Positions 24,192-34,545 are shown, counted from the first letter of the stretch. The stretch is 64,000 bases of DNA from Rhypophila decipiens (GCA_033297075.1 MU858250.1:1-64000); one strand, 5' to 3'. Numbers and translations: made by a program. The notes: generated from the letters alone by a model not told the origin.

Positions 24192-24880
24192 TGGTCAAAT
24201 AATAGGCCAAGTACTTCAAGGAATCTGTTGGAACAACTAGCTAGTAAATAAGCCCTCTTCTAAAGGGACTAGCCTTAGTAGTTCTATACTAAATCTACTA
24301 CTAGCTAGTTGTAAGGTGATGGCAGGTACGCCTGATCAAGGTGGTCACAATGAGGGCAACGAGTGTCAACAATAGGCGCGAGCAAGAACTAGCATTGATC
24401 TTAGACTTCAACCTGGCCTGAGCTAAAGTGGTGGGCGAAGGCCAGAGTTCATATATAGGTTGATGATCTGCTTGGAGCTTCTCCTGGAAACAGTGATGGT
24501 GTTTGGGAATGCCGATGGCGTTTGGGAATCGTGGGGATCGTGGGGGAGTGTGTGCCATGTGTGTATCAGGGTTGCCGGGGTGGTTTCCTTACACTAGTAG
24601 AGTTTTCCTAATAACTTTATTATCTTCTAGCTACTATAGTTTCTATTTTTCTAGCTTATTTAGACTTTATAGATTTAATTAATAATAATAACTATATAAA
24701 ACTTATATATAGTAGTTAGTTATAGTATTCTAGTCTCTTATTCTTACCATTATGCTAATAAAATTATTAATAAGAAGGGTGTAAAAGATATAAATTCTCA
24801 GGAGACTAGGGCTAGGCCGATGATGTTTACAAGATATCGTCTGGCCAACGCAATGCACCATTCATCCCCCATCTCACCCA
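24192..24880. other. AT-rich, RIP-like degenerate DNA
   Basis: From about 24590 to 24790 the sequence becomes very AT-rich with dense TA dinucleotides and stops in all frames, as expected of an old transposon copy mutated by repeat-induced point mutation. No open frame remains. Confidence 0.5.
24233..24312. repeat. 80-bp unit with perfect 14-bp inverted ends
   Basis: ACAACTAGCTAGTA (24233-24246) and its reverse complement (24299-24312) bound an 80-bp unit. No target-site duplication is obvious. It may be a miniature transposon end-pair or a simple hairpin. Confidence 0.55.
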
Positions 24881-25315
24881 CTAAACATTGCCACACTTGA
24901 ACTTGTCCCACGTCGCCTTGGGCAGATGGCCCCTCTCGATCCTGAGCGCCTGCCCATAACACCCAAAGCCCTGGTTGCTCGGCAAGCTGCCGCACCGGGC
25001 CGCATACACGTGGAAGCCCAGACCGGGGTCGTCGCGGAACTTGCCGTAAAAGTCCCACTCATGGACCCTGACCTTGGGGTTGTCCGAGTAGCCGAAGCCG
25101 ATGGCGCCGGGGAAGGTGTCCTCGGTGGTGGAGCCGTCGTTGTGCACGATCTTGATGGTGGTCTCGGGCGTGTTGCAGTCGAAGCGCCCGCACGGGAAGG
25201 TGTGCGCCCAGTGGTCGGTGTAGACCTCGATGCCCACGGCGGGCTTGCAGAGGGAGAGGGCTGGGGTGGCGAGGAGGAGGAGGCTGAGGGCGGTGGGGCC
25301 CCTGGGGGGTTGCAT
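24881..25315 (-). CDS. Small secreted cysteine-rich protein
   Basis: A single-exon frame gives 144 residues from the ATG at 25315. I chose this start because it gives a clear signal peptide (TALSLLLLATPALSLC) and lies about 100 bp from a TATA box. The open frame continues upstream, but that part is promoter-like. The mature protein has six Cys, allowing three disulphides, and holds FPCGRFDCN and GFGCYGQAL. The size and Cys content fit a secreted effector-like or antimicrobial-type protein, but I do not recognise a family and no activity is claimed. Confidence 0.65.
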   Translation of the reverse strand: MQPPRGPTALSLLLLATPALSLCKPAVGIEVYTDHWAHTFPCGRFDCNTPETTIKIVHNDGSTTEDTFPGAIGFGYSDNPKVRVHEWDFYGKFRDDPGLGFHVYAARCGSLPSNQGFGCYGQALRIERGHLPKATWDKFKCGNV

Positions 25316-26123
25316 CTGGAATGGGTTGTTTTGGAGATGAGGGACAAATTGTTGTTTAGATGTTGGTGAGAGTTGCTGTGGGTGGTTGGTGCAAAAGGAG
25401 TGAAAAAACTGCGAGGTATATATACGCTTTCGACCTCTTTGTACGGCAGGCTCCGTCTGGTTATCGACAGTGAGAGCTGAGCAGACCTTGGATACCTGGT
25501 TATGGGGGCCGTTGGGGAAGTGTGCCAAGGAGGTCAAGATGGACGTCTTACCTTGGTAATGATGCTTGGCTAGGCAGTATTTGCTAGGATAGAATTGGTC
25601 ATGGTAGTAGTATTGAAGATGGGATTTGTTCACCGAGACCGTTACTGGCATGTATGTATAAAGGATATACTCAGCAAGCCGCCAGCCCCAACCAGTGGTG
25701 GGTGCGTTGGGCTTGCTGACCAAAGTAAGCCCAATTGATAAGCCAATATCGTCCCGACCGCTCATCTCTAAAATGGCCAGGAGCGGCCATTGTCTTCTCA
25801 AGCTGATGATGCTGATCAAGCAGATACAACCCCCATCCAACCCATGCCGAAATTTACAATATTACCAATGTCAAAAGAACCAGGCACATGTCGGTGATGG
25901 TCTCCTAGGCATATATGATATATCTCGCTTTGTCATATCTGGGCTTCTTGCCGCCTTACCCTAAACCCTCATGAGCCGCTTGTCATATTTCCAGTATCCT
26001 AAGCCCCTTTATTTGAAACCATCCTCGTTTAATTTTCGTCGCTTAGCTAGCTGCTCTCCATCTCCCTCGACTTGGACCTTTGCTGCTCGCGGTAGATATA
26101 TGTACCGATCGCCCCAATCAAAC
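25316..26123. other. Intergenic
   Basis: Promoter side of the small secreted protein gene, then the 3' flank of the first RING gene. Open minus-strand frame continues to 25840 but has promoter features. Confidence 0.4.
25417..25424 (-). promoter_or_regulatory. TATA box of the small secreted protein gene
   Basis: TATATATA about 102 bases upstream of the chosen ATG at 25315, a usual fungal spacing. Confidence 0.5.
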
Positions 26124-26742
26124 TCATCGTCGGGGTCGTGCTCGAAGTCGGTGTGCCCAGTCGGACTCGACCTGTTCGGGGCTCCATGGAGAGAAGAAGC
26201 CCTTAGCTATCCACTCTTTACAATCGGCCTCGTACTGTGCCTTCCAGTCCGGCCGGCGCTCTTCAAAACAGTAGTGGCAATCTTTGGAAAATTTCCCCTT
26301 GTACTTGTCCCCTTCTGTGGGGTATTGATTCGGCGTTCGCTCGGGTTCGTCGCCGCTGACAATGAAGTTTCGGAGCCAGAGTCGGGTGCGGCTGCTGCTG
26401 GGGAGGGGCCGGGCGAGGTTGATGGCCTCGGGGACCTTGTGCCGGGGGCAGCGTGGGGGCTCGAGCTCTAGCCTGCAGACGGGACAGGTATAGGGGTTCT
26501 CGTTTGTTTGGCAATCTTCTTTCCATGCCTGGAGGCAGACGTGTCCTAGGATGTGCCCGCAGGGAAGGAGCATCGCATACTCGGCATCCGGCTTGTATTC
26601 TTCGTGTTTAGTTATAATTAGTCTTTTGTGTTCTGCCGGGGCTTCTGCGCCTTGGTTGGGAAAAGGGGGCTGGAGTGTGCTCACTATATGCCTGAGCGCG
26701 GTGGATAAAGAGCTCATTCTCGTAGCAGATACAGCAGAACAT
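26124..26742 (-). CDS. RING-type zinc-finger protein, copy 1
   Basis: Two exons (26742-26685 and 26599-26124) join in frame to 177 residues. The first exon supplies the leading Cys pair (FCCICYENEL). The second supplies CGHILGHVCLQAW and CPVCRLEL, together forming a RING-like fold near the N-terminus (residues about 3-65). A further Cys/His group lies downstream (CPRHK, then CHYCFEERR). RING proteins usually act as E3 ubiquitin ligases; the target is unknown. The intron has a GTGAGC donor and a CTAA branch. A similar protein is encoded about 1 kb away on the same strand, so the pair probably arose by tandem duplication. Confidence 0.75.
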
Positions 26743-27704
26743 TTTGCTTGCTTTCTCGAATCGACCTTGTCCGCTTCTGTTTGGAGATGTGCCGTGAAGA
26801 GTGATTCAGATGTTGATGGTCGATGAGGCCAAGTGCGAAGATAAAGTGCTGGTATGGGATGGGAAATGTGGTGGATAGTCTGGAGTTTGGGAAGGTAATT
26901 CTGTTCTGGGGTTCAAGGTCGGAAATTTATACAGTTCTAACTTTCTAAGTATTGCTGGGAGAAACGGTCAGGCCCAAGAGCAGCTGGATGGCCACATCTT
27001 CAATCCCTTCAAAGGACGCTACATGACCTTATCATTGCAATTAGTCACACGGCAACTTCCCGTCACGAGCTGTCAAAAAGATGAGATGATATTGCCAATT
27101 CAACGATAGTGACAAGAATTATAAGATAAGACAGACAATAGAACAGATTGAATAGGTGTGATGTACTTGTGCAGCGAATTCCCGTTCCAGCGTGTTAGAA
27201 ACATGGGATTATATTGCTACTTTCAATGATAGTGAGAAGAATCACAAGATAAGGTAGATGAAAGAAAAGACTGAATAGGTGGGATGGTGAGTAATGCATC
27301 TTGAGACAACTGAGCAATGGAGCAGCGCATTAACAGATAAAATTAACAGATGATCTTACCAGGTTCGAGGCAAGGAAAAGGAAAAGGAAAAAGTATTAAT
27401 TGGATAACCTAAAGCTCGTAACTACTGGCTAGCGTTGAATAGATGTCCCAGGCAAAGTCTCTCCGTAAGCTTAGACGATTTCCCTTCAGATCATTTCCCT
27501 TTAGATCATTTCCTGGTTGCTGGCCTTTCTACCCAATCCGCCCCATTCCACTTCAATAGTGGTCCCCCCGGTCCCTCCGGTGTCCACTTTTGCCCAATGG
27601 CAATCGGCTCGGACCCGATTCCCTGTTCTGATCTGATTCTTCAAACCCTGCTGCGATATATAAATAGCCGTCCTGACCCTTTCCTCCCAAGTCTGCCGCG
27701 AGCG
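26743..27704. other. Intergenic between the two RING genes
   Basis: About 960 bases. It holds short related segments near 27050-27130 and 27200-27280 (both contain 'GATATTGCC/GATTATATTGC', then 'AATAGGTG') that look like a diverged local duplication. No gene seen. Confidence 0.4.
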
Positions 27705-28340
27705 CTACTGCGAGTGAGCGCACCGTTTTGAAATCTCCTGCTTTACCGCCTCCCTAGTCAAATCGCACTCAGTACAGCTTAGTGCGGCCTCCTTATGGGG
27801 GTCGAGCCCTTGGGGTCGCTGCCCCATTCGCTCAATCAAGACCTCGCGCATGCTGGGTTTGCCTTGGGCCGGGGCCTGGCCTATGTTGACTGGCCAAATG
27901 AGGCGGTGACGCTTACAGCGGATTGCCTCGAGTGTCGGAGGAGGCACGAGATCGATCCTGCAGGTGGGACAGGATAATCTCTTGCCGTTCCGATTGCACA
28001 CGCCCTTCCACACACCGAGACAGGTCTTTCCGAGGAGGTGGCCGCAGGGCAGGAGAATCGCATCTTCCTTTTCCAAGGGTTCGTTTTCGGTGTTGCTGCT
28101 GCTTTCGTCGACGTCTGTGCCTTGTTGCGGTGTGGGCTGCTGGCCGTGGACGAATCGTGCGTAGTCGTACAAACTATACTCGTTGACGGCGGGCGGTAAA
28201 TCGTCCTTGTCTCCGACAAAGACAGGCGTCAAGCCGTGAACAACAAGTTTGGTGTCTCTGCATATAAAACAACAGACGACTCCTGTCTTGAGCTCGTCAA
28301 GTGTGAAGGACCAACCAGGCGACGAAGAAGATGGGGCCAT
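27705..28340 (-). CDS. RING-type zinc-finger protein, copy 2
   Basis: An intronless frame of 211 residues. A RING-like pattern is seen as CCFICRD near residue 23, CGHLLGKTCLGVW near 99, and CPTCRIDL near 123. A later Cys pair (CTECDLTRE) resembles the second Cys group of copy 1. The spacing between the first Cys pair and CGH is long (about 70 residues, rich in Ser/Glu), where copy 1 has a short segment plus intron. Likely an E3 ligase-type protein; role unknown. Same orientation as copy 1 and clearly related in the RING block. Confidence 0.75.
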   Translation of the reverse strand: MAPSSSSPGWSFTLDELKTGVVCCFICRDTKLVVHGLTPVFVGDKDDLPPAVNEYSLYDYARFVHGQQPTPQQGTDVDESSSNTENEPLEKEDAILLPCGHLLGKTCLGVWKGVCNRNGKRLSCPTCRIDLVPPPTLEAIRCKRHRLIWPVNIGQAPAQGKPSMREVLIERMGQRPQGLDPHKEAALSCTECDLTREAVKQEISKRCAHSQ

Positions 28341-29041
28341 GTTGAACAGGATCCGGACAGAGTGGCGGATTATCGAGCTGAAGAAAGGTTGTGTTGCTGG
28401 TGTTGAATGACTGATGAAAGATTTTGCGATTAAAATGATGTATTGTGGAAAGAGGAAGAGAAATGGGAAAGGATGGATTGGTCTGTGTGGAGGAAATTAA
28501 TACTCCGTAAATTTGAGTTGGTACAGATGCATCAGAAACAGGAGATATGAAGAAGGAAAGCCTTTGGCAATTACAACCGAAACTCTATCTTGGAGTCTAA
28601 GGCGACGGTGGGGAACAAGCCGAATATTTATCTCTTCTCAAGTATATGAAAGTTTGGGATGCACGGCAATAGCTTATACTCATTTATTCTAATAGTTAAT
28701 TATGTGAAAAGCGTGCAAAGTGTATGTGGGGACGGCACTGATAACAGAGTTTAGCAACAAAAAGACGTACCTGGTATTTTTACTAAAACCCAAACTTAGA
28801 CTGACTGAAACTTTGGACAAGGAAAACCTAGGGTGACCGACGAAAGTACATGTAGAGTGATGAGCATGTGTTGCTGGATAACTAGTGATATTAGATCAGT
28901 TAGATGACAAACGGCCTTTAGGTTTACGTGTCGAGGGGCAAGAAAGACATATTAGGCAAGGAACTACCCAGCCTCGACTGAGGTTCCACCATCCTGCCCG
29001 CAAACAAGGATCCATGAAAGTCTTGGCGTGTCTCAGATGAA
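28341..29041. other. Intergenic
   Basis: 5' flank of RING copy 2 and 3' flank of the CBM-cenC relic. Nothing recognised. Confidence 0.4.
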
Positions 29042-29620
29042 GCCCTTTCAACTTAACCATATTAGCTTGATATCGTCAATCTGGATTTCGTTAGTAACCT
29101 GGGACGATCTTTTGGTTCCGGCAACGTTGCCACCAGTGGTGAATGTGAGTCGTACAGTCGAAGCAAGCGCTGTAAATGTGAGCGTCCTCTGCTGCCACAC
29201 GTAGGCAGGCGTCTGGTAGAGCTGAGCTTCATCGAAACCAGTTTGGACACTGTTGGCAAAGACGTATAGATAGTGGGAATTGGTCCCGCCTGGGTGGGTG
29301 TGATAGACCCAGCTAGTGAACTAATAAGTGGCCCCTGGGATCACGCGGACGTTGGTAATACCGTTAGCTGAGGCTCCGTCAGTGTTGTAAAAGCCAAAAG
29401 CCAAGCCATAGTTCCCTGAGTGTGGACAGGCCGACGCGCCCGGGGTGGTCGCCATGCCGTTTCTAGTAAGTACCACCATAAATATACGACAAGACGGAGC
29501 CAGAGTGGATAAAAGAAATGAGACGCTAGCATGCAACTGGAAGTGACGCCCAGCAAATCTCGGGGCTTCCGCTGTAAGTTGGTGTCGGGGGGCAGCTGGT
29601 AATAATGGTCAGATGTACGG
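29042..29620 (-). pseudogene. CBM-cenC-like secreted protein, broken
   Basis: The minus strand encodes TYSGSPEICWASLP near 29570, then after a likely intron (acceptor TTACTAG near 29464) GNYGLAFGFYNTDGASANGI. GATY follows, then an in-frame TAG at 29321-29323, then FTSWVYHTHPGG, YLYVFANSVQTGFDEAQL and RTLTFTALASTVRLTFTTGG. This is the jelly-roll pattern of fungal proteins annotated as CBM-cenC (carbohydrate-binding, secreted). Only the TAG breaks the frame in the last exon. The N-terminal signal region was not located with confidence. Confidence 0.5.
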
Positions 29621-30222
29621 TTTTCGGTTGAGTTTCTGGTGTCTGGACGTTTGCAGGTTTCGGATTATTGGAGAAGAGCCACGAGGGTCGGGTGGTGCGG
29701 ACATGGGAGAGTTTTCCAATTGAACCGTGTGGTGGGGAGAAAGGCGTTAGTTTTGGGGGGAACCCGGGTCTCCGGAGTATTCACTCCGCGCGCCTTGTCT
29801 GCATCACCGCAAGACTGATAGACGGCATTCCGGGCTCCGCAAAGAAAACCAGGTGGAAGGGAGTCGGGGTGTTTCGGAGGATAATTATGTAATTATGTTT
29901 ACCAAGTCTTCTATTTTGCTGGTCAACAGGGCCGACTTGGTCACAACTTCGGATTAATGTCTAGTTCATATAAAACCTGAAAGGTACCGAAGTCCAGTAT
30001 CAGTCCATATTTGTCATCTCTATAAGACTATAGTAAAGGTACCTATAGTTCAGACTAATGAGAATGTGAAACAGCTAGGGTGGTCAAGGAAGGGGCTGTG
30101 GCCGAACATGTTGACATATATTCGACGTCGAAGCCAGAGTTTTAGCCAAGTTGTGCCCAATCCACGAACTTACAATCATCTTCTTTTAAAGAGCCAAATA
30201 CCGCCATAACACTATTCACAGA
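29621..30222. other. Intergenic
   Basis: Possible remaining 5' exons of the CBM-cenC relic (minus frame open to about 29720), then the promoter of the next gene. Nothing firm. Confidence 0.35.
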
Positions 30223-31320
30223 ATGACGACGACTCCCAAGGTCACCATCACCGCCGAACCAGGGCCGAGCCCGAGCCCGCTCCCGCTCCCGGTCGCCAGC
30301 TGGCGCGCGGTTGGCGAGTCGTGTTGTCCCGACTCGACGTCGGGCGGCCCGTTCGATAACGGAACCACCGAGGTTGAGAGTCACATCAAGACTCTCATGT
30401 CCTCCATCAGCGAGGAAGATCAAGAGGAGGCCCAGGCCGTGTTTGGCCTGCTTCGTTTCCAGAAGGAAATTGGTCAGTCGGGAAGTGACGACATTGGCAT
30501 CCTGGGCTATGCTTTCCTGGCTGACATCCTCCGCGATCCTGAATTCGCAAAGAACTACCAGGCTGAGAGCCACTCGCCTGAAGCGCTCCAGAAACGGTTG
30601 GAGGACGCATCGACCCGCCTTGGGCGCTGTTGCCAGGGACTAGTCACTATACGCCGCGACACCCACCTGCACTTTGAGAGATACGCCCACCTGCACGACC
30701 AAATTGCTCTCCTGCCCAATCATCTGGGCTTTGCCCACCACGCCGTTGCCCACTTTCTCGATATCGGGGACAATGCAGAGTTTTATGGAATGCTCCCACC
30801 CCTTGACAGCATGAAGACTGCCCTCGCACGTCTAGCAATCCATATGCTAATTGTCCGCGTTAAAGCCATTCCCTTTCCCGAGATCAAGCCGGTCGAAGTC
30901 GAATACATTGAGGTACATGGTGAGATGCGTGCCATCGACAAGCCAAGCGTCATGCTGGACTTTTTGGCGGCGCTGGTGCATGATCTCCATGTTTTATTCG
31001 ACAAGGTGCAGCAGCTTCCACCCGTCGAGCAGAAGGAGCTTTTCCCAGAACTTTCATACCTCGACGAGCTTCTGTGTCTGCGGCAGGGCATGACAGGTAG
31101 CTCACTCGACATCGACTGGTCTGATTACTGCTCCGTACGCAAGGGCGAGTGGAGACACGGTAAGCGTGCCCGAGGCCTGCTGCCAGTCGTCTCCCTGTTC
31201 CAATCGGCTTGTATGCACGGCCTGGGAGATTACGTCCGCTGGGCTGCCGATCAGCATCCAGAATGGTGCGAGGTGAACGACGACGAGGACAATGGCCCTT
31301 GCATTGTCTGGTCGAACTAG
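30223..31320 (+). CDS. Stand-alone NLR-tail-like protein
   Basis: An intronless frame of 365 residues. The first 45 residues are Pro/Ser-rich. The rest aligns by eye with the region after the NACHT domain of the broken NLR at 37-41 kb: LGYAFLADIL / LGYSLLAEIL, QKRLEDASTRL / TQRLEDASRRL, LIVRVKAIPFPEI / LILRVKCIPFPNI, SYLDELL / DHLDEAL, then SSLDIDWSDY / TSLDIDWVRL. There is no P-loop, membrane segment or signal peptide. So this is an intact gene made only of a sensor/tail-type NLR segment. It may be a truncated relic that stayed open, or a functional NLR partner or decoy. Confidence 0.6.
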   Translation: MTTTPKVTITAEPGPSPSPLPLPVASWRAVGESCCPDSTSGGPFDNGTTEVESHIKTLMSSISEEDQEEAQAVFGLLRFQKEIGQSGSDDIGILGYAFLADILRDPEFAKNYQAESHSPEALQKRLEDASTRLGRCCQGLVTIRRDTHLHFERYAHLHDQIALLPNHLGFAHHAVAHFLDIGDNAEFYGMLPPLDSMKTALARLAIHMLIVRVKAIPFPEIKPVEVEYIEVHGEMRAIDKPSVMLDFLAALVHDLHVLFDKVQQLPPVEQKELFPELSYLDELLCLRQGMTGSSLDIDWSDYCSVRKGEWRHGKRARGLLPVVSLFQSACMHGLGDYVRWAADQHPEWCEVNDDEDNGPCIVWSN

Positions 31321-32433
31321 GACAGATCCCACGACAACGACCACGGCATAGGTCACCACGAGCTGAGGACCACGACAAGGTACACGACAAGGTACACGAC
31401 AAGGATCTACGCCAAACGAACACGACGAGGACAAAGAGGATACCGAGGACGGTCAGCAGTCAGCTCACTGATAAGTAACTCTGCCTGAATCTGGCACCGA
31501 ACAGTCGTAACTACAGGCTCGATCCTTATCTTCGCTTGTTTCATTTCCCCTTTCTTTCCATAGGGTTTCTAACCTTTTCACTCCTCCTTTTTCTTTTCCT
31601 TTCCTTCCACCTTCTTTCCCTTACATCCTTTCTTCTTCTTCACTTTTCCTTTACCGTGTCTTTTTCCATTTATTCTTGTCTAGGAAGGCCGTTGATATGG
31701 TTACCTCGATCTCCACTTTAAAGAAGCCTCGTTACTATTATTGGTTTTGGAAGTGGAATGTGGCTCGGGGTGAAATGGAATTGCTGGGAGGATTCGTCCA
31801 GGTTGACTTTGGAGGTTCAGATGCGTTCCTCGTCATCGTCTCATAAAATAACTACCGCGCATTATTCTTTCTTCGCGTGCCTCAGCTGTTATATCATTTT
31901 CTCATTCCCGTTCCTCTGCTGTTATATTGTAAGCTCTATTGGTTCTTTGGCGGATCTGCCGATCGGAGCCCTATCAGCCTTGCTATTAGACATTTTGGTG
32001 GGATATTATACGATACTTCTCACCTTACTGGTTGTCTAGGAGACCGAAGTCGACCCTTTTGGTAGCGGTGGGTGTCACAACTTCCGGGAGGTAACTTACC
32101 CGATAGGTAATGTACACGACGACGGTGTCACGAGTAGCATTCAAAGTGGAGACAACTCGATTTAAAGTCAATGGAATGAGCATTATACGAAACGTCCCTG
32201 CCCAAACAAATAAAGGCGGGATACAGGTAAGGAACGAATCTGTTGAGCAGGCCTGAACAACAACACCAAATGAGAACTCGGAATAAAAGCACAACATAAA
32301 AGCCAACACATAGTAAGAGAGCCTCGCCTATCACCACCCCGGTTACGTCCTCGCCGTCCCATCAAATCACCATATCCTCTGCTTCTGTCCGACCAAACTT
32401 GAGATTGAAGCGGAACTTTCCTCCAACTCAGAT
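31321..32433. other. Intergenic, pyrimidine-rich stretch
   Basis: A 12-bp unit (CACGACAAGGTA) occurs three times at 31371-31406 just after the previous stop. About 31540-31690 is a C/T-rich tract. Several open frames here are low-complexity and unsupported. Confidence 0.45.
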
Positions 32434-32824
32434 TCACAGCAACTTGACACAGTTCAACGCGTTGATGCTGACCAAAGCGCCCTAAAACAAAAGAAATATA
32501 TTAGCATATTGTACCAGAAAGAAATGGAGCCCAAGACGGTTGGAATATGGACATCGGCACCGCTGAAGGCTTAATGCTGACAAGGGCCAATTCACAGTGA
32601 ACACTTACCACATTACTGTTGGTCTCGCAGCAAAAGGTGCTGTCACTGCAGATTCCAGTGAGGATAGTAACGATACAAGTGAGCCCGAGGCAGCAGACTT
32701 TCTTGCCATTTCCACCGGCTGAGCAATCAGGATTGGTACGGGTCTTGAGGACCGAAGGGTTCGGGGCTGCTTGGACGGCGGCCATGGCCATTGTGAGGAC
32801 GGTGATGATGCTGGAGAATTGCAT
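32434..32824 (-). CDS. Very small hydrophobin
   Basis: Two exons (32824-32609 and 32481-32434) with a 127-bp intron (GTAAGT/TTTTAG) give 87 residues. The signal peptide is MQFSSIITVLTMAMAAVQAA. Eight Cys follow in hydrophobin order: C-x9-CC-x4-C-x8-C-x5-CC-x16-C. The x4 gap between Cys 3 and 4 is far shorter than in textbook class I or class II proteins, so class is uncertain. Hydrophobins coat aerial hyphae and spores, and self-assemble at air-water interfaces. The last exon (GALVSINALNC then VKLL) supplies Cys 8, so unspliced readthrough would lose it. A TATA box lies about 155 bp upstream. Confidence 0.8.
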
Positions 32825-33690
32825 TTTGATTGGTTGATGGTTGGGTGAGAGCAGAAGCTTCGACTTGTTGTCGTTGTCTTGATAAGTGGCTTGTAGAGTC
32901 TGATGACAATGGTGGTGATGATGATGATGATGCGGGCTGTTGTCAATTCTGGTCTCAGCTGGGGAACGGATGGTGGTTTATATACCTGAATATCTTGGTC
33001 ATCAAGGATGATGTCGCACAATTAACCTGAACATGGTATGTCTAGCTCGTTGGGTCATGACGGTTCATACCCCTCATCGACGTCGGATAGTCACTATAAG
33101 TCTGTAAGACGTGAGCAAAGGTAGGCGATGCTGTGAGGACGGGCTATGTGCACGATGGTATCTCAGGAACGAGGCATGATCTATGTCTAGGCGGAATAAA
33201 TTCAGGATCTGTGAAGCACTACCGGATAACTTCCTTGGTCAAGAGATTTTGGAAATGAGAAAAAGGCAAGAGAAACGCAGATCTTCTAATCGTGTCCTAC
33301 TGAGATGGTATCCCTTACTGCAGGCTTCCGAGATGCGGGTAGAATGTGCCCTCTCATGAATCAAGTAAAGCATCGTGATATGGGTGAACGAGGGTCATTT
33401 TTGGTGATGCAGATGGGGTCGTGAGAGGAAAGAAAAACGAAACAAATCAGGCTTGGTTGCGAGTACATGTTTACTACGAGGTAATGATGAATTCTAATTC
33501 GTGGTTGGAATCGGGATCCGGATAGGACGGCAACGCCGTTGACGCCTGCATGTCTGAGACCGGCATTGCGTGAAGCGTCTTTCAGGGTCCTGTCAGATGT
33601 GTACATCGGTCCTCCAAAGTCAGTGCAGGAGAAAATCATGATAATGACGTGTCGTTAGACACGTTTAAAGGGAGTATCTGCAGGTCGGGT
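32825..33690. other. Hydrophobin promoter and unresolved flank
   Basis: Contains the hydrophobin promoter. A minus-strand segment at 33490-33639 has coding-like composition (DFGGPMYTSDRTLKDAS), but no start, signal peptide or partner exon could be fixed. Confidence 0.3.
32978..32986 (-). promoter_or_regulatory. TATA box of the hydrophobin gene
   Basis: TATATAAAC on the minus strand about 155 bases upstream of the hydrophobin ATG. Confidence 0.5.
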
Positions 33691-33699
33691 TAGGTTGCC

Positions 33700-34070
33700 A
33701 ATCAACGAGGGACGTCTTTCCGGGGAAGCTGCACAAGATCCAGATTAGGAGAATCATCAAAGGGAGCTCCCGCTGTCGTACATGCTCCTTGCCTTAGATC
33801 CAGATTGTTGTCACAGCGGAACTCGGCTCTCGACCCGGGGCCGTGGTTCTGAATCTTGTTTGCGATGACCTGTTTACATGATGATCTGTCTTGTGCTTCG
33901 GCGGATTGGATCACGAGACTTACCTTTGCCTTTTTGAATCATCCATGCGAGAGTCCCAGTATCTGTTACCGCGGACCAATGGTGCTCTAGTTTTCAGGGT
34001 CGAGAAAATATCAACGCTTTGGGAACCGGAAGAGCTTTTGGCGTAGATAACCATTCGTATTCCTGTGAGC
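33700..34070 (-). other. Possible two-exon gene fragment
   Basis: A consensus intron (GTAAGT near 33925, ending TGTAAACAG near 33861) precedes a protein-like last exon (NHGPGSRAEFRCDNNLDL, two Cys) that stops near 33708. The upstream exon from an ATG near 34076 does not join it in the same frame. It could be a decayed small secreted protein gene. Not recognised. Confidence 0.25.
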
Positions 34071-34134
34071 TTCATTGTGCGGATACGGATTTTTTTGTCC
34101 GAAGACCTGCAGCCGGGTAGGCAAGGCTTAGGCG

Positions 34135-34197
34135 ATGACAACATCGGGAAAAGCAATGTTGTCATGGAGTCGGGTTGTCGCTTCACACGACAACCCG
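34135..34197. repeat. Two adjacent perfect hairpins
   Basis: ATGACAACAT (34135-34144) pairs with 34156-34165. CGGGTTGTCG (34171-34180) pairs with 34188-34197. All four arms share the core GTTGTC/GACAAC, so alternative pairings are possible. Confidence 0.65.
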
Positions 34198-34545
34198 GAT
34201 GCTTCTAATGCCCTGTTCAAAAGGCATAGAAAGGGTTCCACGGCATTCTCGCCCGACCAGGTCCTGGGTAAGTGGGTATGCACTCAGAGAGAGAGGGCAA
34301 CCCACACCGGTGAAGCTGTTTACCTGATTCTTTCGTCACTTCCCTTTCACGTCTGACAGGTGGATCCACACATGCGTTGAACTGCTTTCCCAAACTTAAG
34401 CTTTTGAGCTTCGGTTCATTATGGAAGTCGCTCCCCTGCCACCGGCATCAAGCCAAGGTTGGATCTGGTTGGTACCTTCCGTTGACCGACTGCCAGGGTG
34501 GCCACCTTCCACCGGAAGTACGGCAGAGATTTATGATTCATCATG
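34198..34545. other. Intergenic
   Basis: 3' flank of the GNAT-like gene; nothing recognised. Confidence 0.4.

Noticed and set aside
33490..33914. Possible secreted ribonuclease of the T1/U2 type
   Set aside because: Only loose similarity in two short segments lying in the wrong order; the catalytic Glu/His/Arg context was not found.
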